A stretch of DNA of 11,389 bases from an uncultured Clostridia bacterium (GCA_947253135.1 CAMXYS010000040.1:1-11389); one strand, 5' to 3'; shown: positions 1-5,757, numbered from the stretch's first letter. The notes: generated by a model from the sequence alone, not told the origin. Made by a program: numbers and translations.

Positions 1-40
1 CATGTGAAGCGCGCGCTCTAACCAGCTGAGCTAATCGCCC
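1..40 (-). tRNA. tRNA-Val(CAC), 5' part only
   Basis: Read on the minus strand, the window edge holds a tRNA 5' half: acceptor strand GGGCGAT, then TA, a D-arm GCTC/GAGC around AGCTGGTTA, a 5' anticodon strand CGCGC and the loop TTCACAT with anticodon CAC (codon GTG, valine). The 3' half lies outside the window, so the acceptor and T-arm cannot be checked. The identity rests on the anticodon position alone, which is unambiguous if the loop is placed as shown. Confidence 0.85.
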
Positions 41-76
41 GGAACTTCTACAGTTTAATAGAAAAATAATAGCGGA

Positions 77-286
77 TCAAGCTGAATTTAATATTAAAAG
101 CGTACCGAGCAGATAAGATATACAAAAAGGAAAATCCGGCCGGTGACCTGGCACTTCTTCTGCTAAGTCCTGATAGTCGATCCGAATCCTTTTTACCTTT
201 GTCTGTTCGATCAAATCAGCTACGATTTCTTTCATTGATTTTTCATCCATTAGCTGAACCTTGCCTTTCCGATCCGATCCGGCCAC
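77..286 (-). CDS. Hypothetical small protein (about 57-69 aa)
   Basis: This is an open frame between the chromate transporter gene and tRNA-Val. The longest form starts at GTG 286 without a convincing ribosome binding site; an inner ATG (MDEKSMKEIV) twelve codons later has an AAGG about 12 bases upstream and may be the true start. The middle part (KEIVADLIEQ... RIRIDYQDLAEE) is charged and protein-like, while the last 20 residues are hydrophobic and look like random read-through. I do not recognise the family. It could be a chance frame or the remains of a gene whose 3' end was lost. Confidence 0.3.
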   Translation of the reverse strand: MAGSDRKGKVQLMDEKSMKEIVADLIEQTKVKRIRIDYQDLAEEVPGHRPDFPFCISYLLGTLLILNSA

Positions 287-367
287 CGTCTTTCTTTGTT
301 ATTACTATACCTGCATTTAGGTTAAGCACAGATAAAATTTCGCGGAGACCTTGTTCAAGCCGGGCGG

Positions 368-937
368 TCAAAGAGCAGGAACAAGAAGACCCGTCAACAA
401 GCTAAGCAAACCGCAGCCCAGCATCACCAAAATGGGGTTCCACCCCCTGCGCCGGATCGCCCAAAAGGCAGCTGCAAACAAAATTGCTCCCAGCCACTTA
501 AATTGTCGCCAATTCAGTTCACCTGCCGGGCCAAATAAAACGGAGCGAAGCATGACCAAAGCTGCGGCAGCGATCAGGGCTACAACTGCCGGACGTAGCA
601 TTTTTAGGCTGTTGTCAACAGCTGAAAAATGTTGCCAGCGCCGGTAGATAAAAAACAGGCAGGAGACAATTAAGCAGGACGGAAGAATACAGGCGAGTGT
701 GGCCAAAACCGCCCCCGGCACCCCTGCTACTCGAATGCCTACAAAGGTCGCCGCATTGACAGCGATCGGCCCCGGTGTCATCTCGGCAATCGTCACCAGG
801 TTGGAGAAATCTTCAGCACTGAGCCAGCCATGGTTGAGCACCATCTCTGCCCTGATGAGGGGGATGGCAGCATAGCCGCCGCCTATACTGAGCAAACCGA
901 TTTTTAAAAAACTCAGAATCAACTGCCAATAGAGCAT
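368..937 (-). CDS. chrA: Chromate transporter, short-chain CHR family subunit
   Basis: The 189-residue membrane protein has the length of a single-domain (short-chain) CHR family protein. In order it shows an N-terminal helix with a glycine-rich GGGYAA motif (residues 19-24), the family signature IAEMTPGPIAVNAATFVG (residues 50-67), and about five further hydrophobic segments ending in a leucine-rich C-terminus. Members of this family act in pairs in the cytoplasmic membrane to export chromate, although many paralogues have untested substrates. The start ATG at 937 has GGAGG eleven bases upstream and lies six bases after the restored stop of the neighbouring half (944-1517), so the two formed an operon. 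Because that partner is broken, this subunit may now lack its heterodimer partner. The frame itself shows no lesion. Confidence 0.92.
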   Translation of the reverse strand: MLYWQLILSFLKIGLLSIGGGYAAIPLIRAEMVLNHGWLSAEDFSNLVTIAEMTPGPIAVNAATFVGIRVAGVPGAVLATLACILPSCLIVSCLFFIYRRWQHFSAVDNSLKMLRPAVVALIAAAALVMLRSVLFGPAGELNWRQFKWLGAILFAAAFWAIRRRGWNPILVMLGCGLLSLLTGLLVPAL

Positions 938-943
938 GAACGG

Positions 944-1517
944 CTAAACCTCCTTTCTCTTTTTCTTGTAGCAGATCAGTGTTTGACCCAAACCCAAAAG
1001 AATCGCTCCCACGATAATATAAACGACATTTACCCGGAAACAAAAATTAGCCACAAAGCAGACAAGCATGACAAACCAATAAATCAGTTTTTTTCTGCCG
1101 CTACCGCTTTCCCCAAATCAAGTGTCACGTCCACAAGCAGAGCTACAACAGCTGCCTGCATACCTCTAAGAACCAGGGACACGTAAGGGTTATCTGAGAA
1201 AGCTTTATAGAAAAAGGATACTGCTGTCAAAATCAGCATAGGCGGCAAGATGGTGCCTAACACTGAAATAAGCATGCCGGGTAGTCCTGCCACCTTTCAA
1301 CCCACTTGAATGGCTGCATTAACGGCAATCGCGCCAGGCGAAGATTGCGCTATGGCTGTGATGTCCAGCATCTCCTCTTCAGTTAGCCAACCCAGCTGCT
1401 CTACAAATTTTTTTGCATCAAGGTGACAATGACAAAACCGCCTCCAAAAGTAAAGGCACTGATGTATAACATATTAATAAATAACAAGAGTAATTGCTTT
1501 TGCCTGTTACCGTGCAT
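944..1517 (-). pseudogene. chrA: Chromate transporter, second short-chain subunit, disrupted
   Basis: This is the first gene of the chr pair. It starts at ATG 1517 (AGAGG upstream) with a normal N-terminus containing the motif FTFGGGFVIVTLMQK. Three lesions follow. First, a run of seven A (minus strand, 1408-1414) needs an eighth to continue into KKFVEQLGWLTEEEML. Second, an in-frame TGA at about 1300 interrupts between AAIQVG and KVAGLPG, where the family normally has an aromatic residue. Third, another run of seven A (about 1088-1094) needs one more to continue into KLIYWFVMLVC. With these repaired the frame runs to TAG at 944-946 and gives about 191 aa, the normal length. The family assignment is firm. 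Real decay is likely, but both frameshifts sit in homopolymers, so sequencing error is possible for those two. Confidence 0.85.
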
Positions 1518-1652
1518 CGCTCACGCCTCTTTCCCAACTGTACAAACGCTCTCCTCGTACTCTACCTGATTTAATACAACAATCTCCTTAAAAATAACCT
1601 TCTGCGGATAGATGCGGGCGACCGGTCCCCACCCGCCTTGCTTTGCAGCTAC

Positions 1653-1691
1653 AAAAAACCGGAAGTCTCTTAGCCTGGAGACTTCCGGTTT
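1653..1691 (-). terminator. Intrinsic terminator of tRNA-Ser
   Basis: There is a perfect inverted repeat, AAACCGGAAGTCTC against GAGACTTCCGGTTT, with an eight-base loop. It is followed on the minus strand by a run of T. It lies directly downstream of tRNA-Ser and ends its transcription. Confidence 0.93.
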
Positions 1692-1698
1692 CAAGCGA

Positions 1699-1784
1699 CG
1701 GAAGCGGTGGGATTCGAACCCACGAGCCCTTGCGGACTACCGCATTTCGAGTGCGGCTCGTTATGACCTCTTCGATACGCTTCC
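1699..1784 (-). tRNA. tRNA-Ser(CGA)
   Basis: The 86-nt length and long variable arm are typical of a class II tRNA. The acceptor stem GGAAGCG/CGCTTCC is perfect, and the anticodon stem CCGCA/TGCGG encloses the loop CTCGAAA with anticodon CGA (codon TCG). The T-arm GTGGG-TTCGAAT-CCCAC is perfect. The discriminator is G, and no CCA is encoded after it. Confidence 0.96.
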
Positions 1785-1795
1785 ATAGCCAGGCC

Positions 1796-1824
1796 ATTAT
1801 AGCGAAAAAAAAGGGCTGCCGCAA
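1796..1824 (-). promoter_or_regulatory. Promoter of tRNA-Ser
   Basis: On the minus strand a consensus -10 TATAAT (1801-1796) follows a -35-like TTGCGG (1824-1819) with a 17-base spacer. The -10 lies 11 bases before the tRNA. The -35 overlaps one arm of a small hairpin (GCCGCAATT/AATTGCGGC). Confidence 0.75.
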
Positions 1825-2010
1825 TTACACAAAAATTGCGGCGGCGAATCATTACAAGCACATAAGACATGTGTTACAGATAGATTTAAAAAAGAAACAG
1901 GGAGCTACCCCGGGGAGAAAGTCCAAATCAATTAGTCACCGAATACTTTTCAAGGTGTAACACATCTCTTGTCAGTTAAGATAAGAGTCTTTGCAAAGGA
2001 ATTTTTGAGT
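1825..2010. other. Intergenic DNA between divergent tRNA promoters
   Basis: I see no gene here. It contains a 10-base inverted repeat, ATGTGTTACA at 1869-1878 and TGTAACACAT at 1956-1965, spaced 77 bases apart. The open frames crossing it are tRNA shadows. Confidence 0.5.
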
Positions 2011-2040
2011 TTGACTTTTCTGCAGATATCAGGTTAGAAT
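2011..2040 (+). promoter_or_regulatory. Promoter of the tRNA-Thr operon
   Basis: TTGACT (2011-2016) and TAGAAT (2035-2040) are separated by 18 bases, a good sigma-A-type match. The -10 ends 15 bases before the first tRNA-Thr. Confidence 0.8.
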
Positions 2041-2055
2041 ATGGAGCGTTACAGT

Positions 2056-2127
2056 GCCACAGTGGCTCAGGGGTAGAGCAATTCACTCGTAATGAATAGG
2101 TCGTGGGTTCAATTCCCACCTGTGGCT
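2056..2127 (+). tRNA. tRNA-Thr(CGT)
   Basis: The acceptor stem GCCACAG/CTGTGGC, the D-arm GCTC/GAGC, the anticodon stem ATTCA/TGAAT with loop CTCGTAA (anticodon CGT, codon ACG) and the T-arm GTGGG-TTCAATT-CCCAC are all perfect. The discriminator is T, followed by GAA, so CCA is not encoded. It is the first gene of a two-tRNA operon. Confidence 0.96.
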
Positions 2128-2162
2128 GAATAGCCACACCGTAACCGGCTTGTGGCAATCAC

Positions 2163-2238
<76 letters not shown>

Positions 2239-2243
2239 GAGTA

Positions 2244-2277
2244 AAAGCCTTGAAACTTAGTTGTTTCAGGGCTTTTT
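2244..2277 (+). terminator. Intrinsic terminator of the tRNA-Thr operon
   Basis: A 13-base stem, AAAGCCTTGAAAC against GTTTCAGGGCTTT (one T-G wobble), with a six-base loop and a following T-run, lies six bases after the encoded CCA. Confidence 0.92.
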
Positions 2278-2469
2278 GCTTATTTAGAGGGTTCTTTTTG
2301 CTTCATATTTATAGTTTAACATGTCAGCAAAAGGCGGCAAAAGCGCCTGTTTGCATTCCGTAAGGAGCGACTAAGGAGCAGAGGGCGAACCTGCAAACCT
2401 TTGATTTTAGGGCCTAAAAACCAACTTGGAGACCCCATAATGGACAGATATGGATAGAAAAACGACAAA
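2278..2469. other. Intergenic, left edge of the accessory region
   Basis: No supportable gene. A hairpin at about 2329-2357 pairs GCAAA...GGCG with CGCC...TTTGC. An open frame on the minus strand (2316-2513) is the read-through tail of the decayed scaffold-like gene, and its last 45 residues look like random sequence. Confidence 0.4.
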
Positions 2470-2610
2470 AAAGGCCCTCTAGGTAGATTCCGGCTGGCCT
2501 TGTCTTTTAGCAACTCTGCAAAGCTCGGCTGCGGCTGATCTGTGTCGGGCGTTTTACCTGCTCCGTCACCTCATCTGCTACTTGCTCAATTCCTGTAGTG
2601 TCTTTTCCAT
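2470..2610 (-). pseudogene. Phage scaffold-like protein, N-terminal fragment, frameshifted
   Basis: The start ATG at 2610 has a strong AAGGAG nine bases upstream and begins MEKTLQELSK before a TAG at 2578-2580. Shifted frames continue the protein-like sequence: EQVADEVTEQV, then GKTPDTDQPQP and SFAELLKDKA (minus strand, about 2480-2560). The phrase SFAELLKDKA recalls the N-terminal part of scaffold proteins in Bacillota phages, where it precedes the coiled-coil region. That part is absent, because sequence after KDKA no longer resembles the family. The position downstream of a MuF head protein matches the usual order portal, MuF, scaffold, capsid. The family call is from memory of the motif. 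Confidence 0.5.
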
Positions 2611-2688
2611 TGCTTCTGCTCCTTCCACGGGTACGCTGCCCCGATCTAAAATTTGCCCCCGGTGTTCACTGCCACTGGCTGCTCGTGT

Positions 2689-2772
2689 TTAGTTGGCCGG
2701 CTCATACTCAATCACATCGGGTTCACCCGGAACGCTGACGGATATCGTCTTAACAAGATACGGGCACTTCAT
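2689..2772 (-). CDS. 27-residue phage-type leader ORF, possibly a fragment
   Basis: ATG at 2772 overlaps the TGA of the membrane protein gene (2769-2999) as ATGA, so translation is probably coupled. The product begins MKCPYLVKTISVSVPG and ends at TAA 2689-2691. Past the stop, the same frame stays open and protein-like through the scaffold start (ASGSEHRGQILDRGSVPVEG), so TAA may be a nonsense change in a longer gene. I do not recognise the family. Confidence 0.35.
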   Translation of the reverse strand: MKCPYLVKTISVSVPGEPDVIEYEPAN

Positions 2773-2999
2773 AGGTCACTGCTATTTTTGCTTAAACAGC
2801 TGTCAATTTCGGTTTCTAATTTCTTCTGTTTGACCACGTAATAAGTGATCACGCCCAAAGTAATTGCTACATGTACAAATGCAGGTATCAGTACCAACCA
2901 CCATGACCAAGCAATAACGCCACATAACTTTAAGACAATAAATGCAATCTGTAACATGCCTAAAAACCCCACACCGCTTTTTGAATTGTTTTTTTCCAT
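2769..2999 (-). CDS. Small membrane protein with two TM segments
   Basis: I place the start at ATG 2999 (MEKNNSKSGVGFLGML, 76 aa), because AAAGGAGG lies about 10 bases upstream inside repeat copy A. The longer frame starting MPEKGG would begin inside that repeat without a ribosome binding site. Two hydrophobic stretches, GFLGMLQIAFIVLKLCGVIA and WLVLIPAFVHVAITLGVITY, form a helical hairpin, followed by a charged tail (KQKKLETEIDS). It resembles short phage-encoded two-TM proteins annotated as transmembrane Fragile-X-F-like, which have no known role. It is the last intact gene of the module downstream of repeat A, and its stop overlaps the next small ORF. Confidence 0.7.
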   Translation of the reverse strand: MEKNNSKSGVGFLGMLQIAFIVLKLCGVIAWSWWLVLIPAFVHVAITLGVITYYVVKQKKLETEIDSCLSKNSSDL

Positions 3000-3010
3000 T
3001 GCTTGCCCCC

Positions 3011-3048
3011 CTCCTTTTTCGGGCATAAAAAAACCGCCCGGAGGCGGT
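3011..3048 (-). repeat. Terminator + SD repeat, copy A
   Basis: This 38-bp unit is identical to copy B (3686-3723). On the minus strand it reads as an ACCGCC-TCC-GGCGGT hairpin, a run of seven T, ATGCCCGAA, then AAAGGAG. It therefore ends transcription from the upstream immunity gene (3074-3292) and supplies a ribosome binding site to the next gene. Confidence 0.9.
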
Positions 3049-3073
3049 GTCTGTGGAATGATTTATGCTTGTT

Positions 3074-3292
3074 TCAGCTCCATGTCATCTCTGTTTCCCA
3101 GCGGTACTGTGCGCATGCTTGATTTGCTTCAATCCATTCGTCCAACAACTTTTGAGCTTCCGGCGGCGCATCCGGTTTTAATACACGAATCCATTTGCCA
3201 TCTATTTGTTTTCTCTCAACATAAGGCAATGCCGCTAAACCTGCTTCTATCGATCTGTTCTCAAGTTCTCGCCAACCTTCACCAATCTTCAC
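3074..3292 (-). CDS. Candidate immunity protein of the zinc-protease tip
   Basis: The 72-residue frame starts at GTG 3292, overlapping the end of the toxin tip (TGA at 3279-3281) by 14 bases, so translation is coupled. It begins VKIGEGWRELENRS, is rich in Trp, Glu and Lys, and has no membrane segment. I do not recognise the family. Its role is inferred only from position: a small soluble gene directly after a toxin domain and before a terminator repeat. The first 60 bases of the toxin/immunity junction recur at 10041-10100, where the copy of this gene is broken. Confidence 0.6.
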   Translation of the reverse strand: MKIGEGWRELENRSIEAGLAALPYVERKQIDGKWIRVLKPDAPPEAQKLLDEWIEANQACAQYRWETEMTWS

Positions 3293-3701
3293 CGAGCACC
3301 ACCTCCAATACTGCCCTTGATTCTTGATTGTCTCTGCCTAACATTTTTCTGGCAAAGCTTTCAGTAATAATTTCATCAGGAACAGCTTCTTCCCTAGCTC
3401 CAGCATATCGACTGATCTTATTAAAATCAAAATCCGGATGCATTGCAAGAATTTCATGTCTTACATCTTCTGCTGTCATCTTTATTGTAGCTTTTAAATC
3501 GTCCTTTGTATCAATTGAATCTACATATTTTTGTCTTGCGTATTCTGCATGATACCAGTGCCCCATCTCATGAGCCACATTCGATAACGGATCATCTTCA
3601 CAGGCAAACAAGTTGGACTGGCCAAGATTTCTGAGGTTCACGTCTTTTATGGCATGAAGCATGCCTTCATCATCAAAAACATCACCTCCTTTTTCGGGCA
3701 T
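3279..3701 (-). CDS. Orphan toxin tip, zincin-like metallopeptidase domain
   Basis: The 140-residue frame has a gluzincin-like layout: AHEMGHWYH (HExxH at residues 44-48) and a downstream EIITESFARKM whose Glu114 could be the third zinc ligand. Such domains occur as C-terminal toxins of polymorphic toxins, including MuF-type phage proteins. The frame opens inside repeat copy B (MPEKGG), where the ATG sits right after the terminator T-run without a ribosome binding site. The next in-frame ATG (residue 14) is too far from AAAGGAGG. This suggests a displaced C-terminal tip without its N-terminal carrier, probably not expressed efficiently alone. No signal peptide is present. The zinc motif is directly visible; toxin activity is inference. 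Confidence 0.7.
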   Translation of the reverse strand: MPEKGGDVFDDEGMLHAIKDVNLRNLGQSNLFACEDDPLSNVAHEMGHWYHAEYARQKYVDSIDTKDDLKATIKMTAEDVRHEILAMHPDFDFNKISRYAGAREEAVPDEIITESFARKMLGRDNQESRAVLEVVLGEDW

Positions 3702-3723
3702 AAAAAAACCGCCCGGAGGCGGT
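3686..3723 (-). repeat. Terminator + SD repeat, copy B
   Basis: This copy is identical to copy A over 38 bp. It lies between the immunity gene at 3751-3984 and the zincin tip at 3279-3701, and holds a hairpin with T-run and, downstream on the minus strand, AAAGGAGG. Confidence 0.9.
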
Positions 3724-3750
3724 TTGGCATGAAATAAATTATAGGAAACG

Positions 3751-3984
3751 TCAAATAGTCACCGGGACTACAGCATCTCCAACATTAATATTGGCGGCTG
3801 GCGGAACACTAATAAACAAACCAAACTCCTCCGCAAGCCCCGGCGAAACCGGAACATAGCCGTACTTTAATCCATTTATTATCACTTGTTTACAGTGAAT
3901 TCCATCTTTATAAAATGCCCGATTCAGCTTGATGGTGAGGCATCTTTCACTACCTATTACCTTTTCAACCAGATACCTATTCAC
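3751..3984 (-). CDS. Candidate immunity protein after the EEVIH tip
   Basis: The real start is probably GTG 3984 (MNRYLVEKVIGSERC, 77 aa). It overlaps the last eight bases of the preceding toxin frame (GTGAATAG), the usual toxin/immunity coupling here. The longer upstream frame is the toxin read out of phase. The protein is soluble and beta-rich in appearance, ending INVGDAVVPVTI. I do not recognise the family. It is followed by terminator repeat B. Confidence 0.65.
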   Translation of the reverse strand: MNRYLVEKVIGSERCLTIKLNRAFYKDGIHCKQVIINGLKYGYVPVSPGLAEEFGLFISVPPAANINVGDAVVPVTI

Positions 3985-4246
3985 GCAACCTCTCCAACAT
4001 TCTTTTATAGGACTCGATCTGTTTTTAAAAATGCTCAATCCCGCCTTCGACCGCATTATACACTTTTCTGCGGCGAAGAACCTTCTCTTTAGCGTCAATC
4101 TCCCTAAGTATCATAGTTATCATTAGATCTTTTTCATCAGAAAATGCATTTTTTAAATCTTGTTTCCAATGAATAACCTCCTCCACTATTTCAGCACGCG
4201 TTGCATCCGGGCGTATTGTGATTATAGGAGGCTCACCTTTCGGGCA
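3977..4246 (-). pseudogene. Orphan toxin tip with EEVIHWKQ motif, nonsense mutation
   Basis: The frame emerges from repeat copy C as CPKGEPPIITIRPDATR with no start codon near a ribosome binding site. It continues through EIVEEVIHWKQDL and ILREIDAKEKVL to EHF, meets TAA at 4025-4027, then continues in the same frame as KQIESYKRMLERLRE to TAG at 3977-3979. The pattern of Glu-Glu-Val-Ile-His followed by a Glu-rich EIDA helix and a final Tyr-Lys-rich helix is familiar from C-terminal domains of polymorphic toxins, sometimes treated as degenerate zincins. The absence of a start plus the stop make it a silent fragment. The family call is by memory of the motif only. Confidence 0.6.
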
Positions 4247-4268
4247 TAAAAAACCGCCCTGAGGCGGT
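4232..4268 (-). repeat. Terminator + SD repeat, copy C (diverged)
   Basis: This copy is 37 bp and differs from A and B in three places: CTCACCTTT in place of CTCCTTTTT, one A fewer in the A-run, and GCCCTGAGGC in place of GCCCGGAGGC. It keeps the hairpin and T-run that end the gene at 4295-4540, but its Shine-Dalgarno is weaker (AAAGGTGAG). Confidence 0.87.
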
Positions 4269-4294
4269 TTCGGTGGAATTAGATTACAAGCTAA

Positions 4295-4540
4295 TCAGTA
4301 GCTCACATCATATGTCGGCCAGTCTTGATCCGGGCCATCTGACTTTGCGCGTTTAACCCATTCAGTCATGTCGCTTTTTCTCATGATATAGTACACTCTC
4401 TTGTCTTCTTCTACTGATTTAACCACTGACCCTGTAAATTGATCCCATTCATTCATATTCGAAATCATCTTATAGGCTTCTTCCGGTTGCCCATTAAAGA
4501 ATAGGTCAGCCATTTCTTGAACTTCATCTCTTGATAACAT
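4295..4540 (-). CDS. Candidate immunity protein after the MuF toxin
   Basis: The 81-residue soluble acidic protein begins MLSRDEVQEMADLFF and has a good AAGGAG ribosome binding site 11 bases before ATG 4540. It lies 60 bases downstream of the end of the MuF fragment and is closed by terminator repeat C, so it would be the cognate immunity gene of that MuF toxin. No recognised domain; Trp and Asp residues cluster in the second half (DGPDQDWPTYD). The function is inferred from position. Confidence 0.65.
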   Translation of the reverse strand: MLSRDEVQEMADLFFNGQPEEAYKMISNMNEWDQFTGSVVKSVEEDKRVYYIMRKSDMTEWVKRAKSDGPDQDWPTYDVSY

Positions 4541-4599
4541 TATTCCTACTCTCCTTGGATAGATCAGGCTTAAGTACTGCTTCTATCCTTATTTTATTC

Positions 4600-5032
4600 T
4601 CAATTTTTGCTTAGATTCAAGACTTCTAGCTGTGCACCCGGCCCTATAACCGCCTCAGATTCCTCTATAGACCCATTTGCAAAAATATTTGATCCTTTTG
4701 GTGCTAATATCTCCCACTCTTCGTCTAAATTCCTTTGTCACCTGTAACATCTCTTTTCGAGTTGCAGGTACTCGCTCGTAGGTTGGTTGTCTTTTATAGA
4801 AATATTTTGCAGCCTCTTCTTCTTCCCCCGCCCCGTCCGGATCGATTGAATCTAGCCACGCGGCAAAGTCATCCTCGTCGTCCTCATAGGCAGCCACACT
4901 GCAGCGGCAGAACGGATGCAAGGGCGGCAGGTTGGCCCCAATGGCGCTGCCCTTTATGGAGAACACCTTGTCATCCATCGCACCACACACGGAACACTGC
5001 CGCCCGTTGAGTCCTGTTCTCTGTACGAAGTG
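4600..5032 (-). pseudogene. MuF-type phage minor head protein, truncated, frameshifted C-terminus
   Basis: The frame contains the zinc-binding signature of Phage Mu F-like head morphogenesis proteins: QCSVCGAMDDKVF, then NLPPLHPFCRCS (minus strand, about 4880-5010). The N-terminal part is missing, with a TAA at 5033-5035 just upstream. Downstream is an acidic linker (YEDDEDDFAAWLD, then GAGEEEEAAKYF). At about 4730-4740 an extra base shifts the frame. Reading one base on gives NLDEEWEILAPKGSNIF and a natural end LNLSKN with TGA at 4600-4602, far more protein-like than the unshifted tail. In Bacillota prophages MuF proteins often carry C-terminal toxins. The restored end vaguely resembles ADP-ribosyltransferase C-termini, but the catalytic core would be absent. 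Confidence 0.8.
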
Positions 5033-5044
5033 TTATAAAACTGA

Positions 5045-5305
5045 TTATAAAAAAGCTCGCTCAACCAGTTCTGATATTTTATCTTTATTAGCAGTTGCAG
5101 CGCTACCAGTAAGAATATAATCGGCAGCTTGCGCTATCTCCCCCTCAGTATACCCATAAATAAAAGCGGTTGAATTACGCAAGGAACGTATCAATCTAAT
5201 AACTTGATCATCCGTTATATGATTCTGAACAGAGTAACGGAGAGCCCTTATTCTATAAGCAAGTCCCTTATCAAAATCCATCAAGACTTCATCTATCTGA
5301 ACCAT
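5045..5305 (-). CDS. Candidate immunity protein of the HExxH tip
   Basis: The 86-residue, mostly helical soluble protein begins MVQIDEVLMDFDKG, with AGAGG nine bases before ATG 5305. It follows the broken zincin tip (5378-5757) and precedes the MuF fragment. A short frame (5289-5381, TTG start, NTQELVDRLEVLKRYR) overlaps its 5' end and could be the original N-terminus of the same protein in another frame. No family recognised. The frame is intact while its putative toxin partner is broken. Confidence 0.55.
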   Translation of the reverse strand: MVQIDEVLMDFDKGLAYRIRALRYSVQNHITDDQVIRLIRSLRNSTAFIYGYTEGEIAQAADYILTGSAATANKDKISELVERAFL

Positions 5306-5377
5306 TGTCTTGTCCTCTTAAATAATCGATCCTATACCTCTTTAGCACTTCCAGCCTATCAACAAGTTCTTGGGTGT

Positions 5378-5757
5378 TCAATATTTTTCTAAATTTATCT
5401 CCACATCATATGCCCGAGTTTCAGATCAATTACAGCTTCAGGATTTTCAAAGGCTCTCCATCCAAGAGGCATCGATTCCTCATTGAGGAAATGTTAGTAT
5501 TCATGCATCCAAGCGCTATAACTAGCGCCATCTTCTATAGAAAACTGTGCTGGATATAATGAAGTGCCAGGAGAAAAACCTAATCCGCCACCCCCTTTCC
5601 TATACCTAATTTCAACACCATTACTCTCTAATTCTCTAAGAATTTTGTTAATCTTATCCCGATGGCTTTTAAGACCACTACCATAGTAATCCGCTGCTGG
5701 GTCTGCATTACTTCCATAAAAGTCATCAGGAATACTGTTCTCTATTTTTTCCCCCAC
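5378..5757 (-). pseudogene. Zincin-like toxin tip, stop codon inside HExxH
   Basis: The frame from GTG 5757 reads through SIPDDFYGSNADPAADYYG, a glycine-rich YRKGGGGLGFSPG and SYSAWMHEY, then TAA (5494-5496). It stays open in the same frame as HFLNEESMPLGWRAFENPE. Replacing TAA by CAA restores HEYQH, an HExxH zinc motif, so a single C-to-T change kills the gene in its active site. At about 5413-5416 one base is missing; repair gives AYDVEINLEKY and TGA at 5378-5380. The overall pattern (HExxHFL, then an AYDxEI segment) resembles zincin toxin domains at the C-terminus of phage and secreted polymorphic toxins. No carrier N-terminus exists; upstream sequence is a primase scrap in other frames. 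Confidence 0.7.

Noticed and set aside
1588..2158. Open frames with motifs such as GGIRTHEPL and GIEPTTYSLRV over the tRNA genes
   Set aside because: They are translations of the tRNA-Ser and tRNA-Thr T-arms, a common artefact, and overlap RNA genes with perfect secondary structure.
2845..3327. 160-residue plus-strand frame
   Set aside because: It runs antisense through the two-TM gene, a terminator repeat and an immunity gene that have ribosome binding sites and coherent products.
3011..4268. Integron attC sites or a CRISPR array as explanation of the three repeats
   Set aside because: The copies are several hundred bases apart with genes between, no integrase or cas gene is present, and the structure is a simple terminator hairpin plus Shine-Dalgarno.
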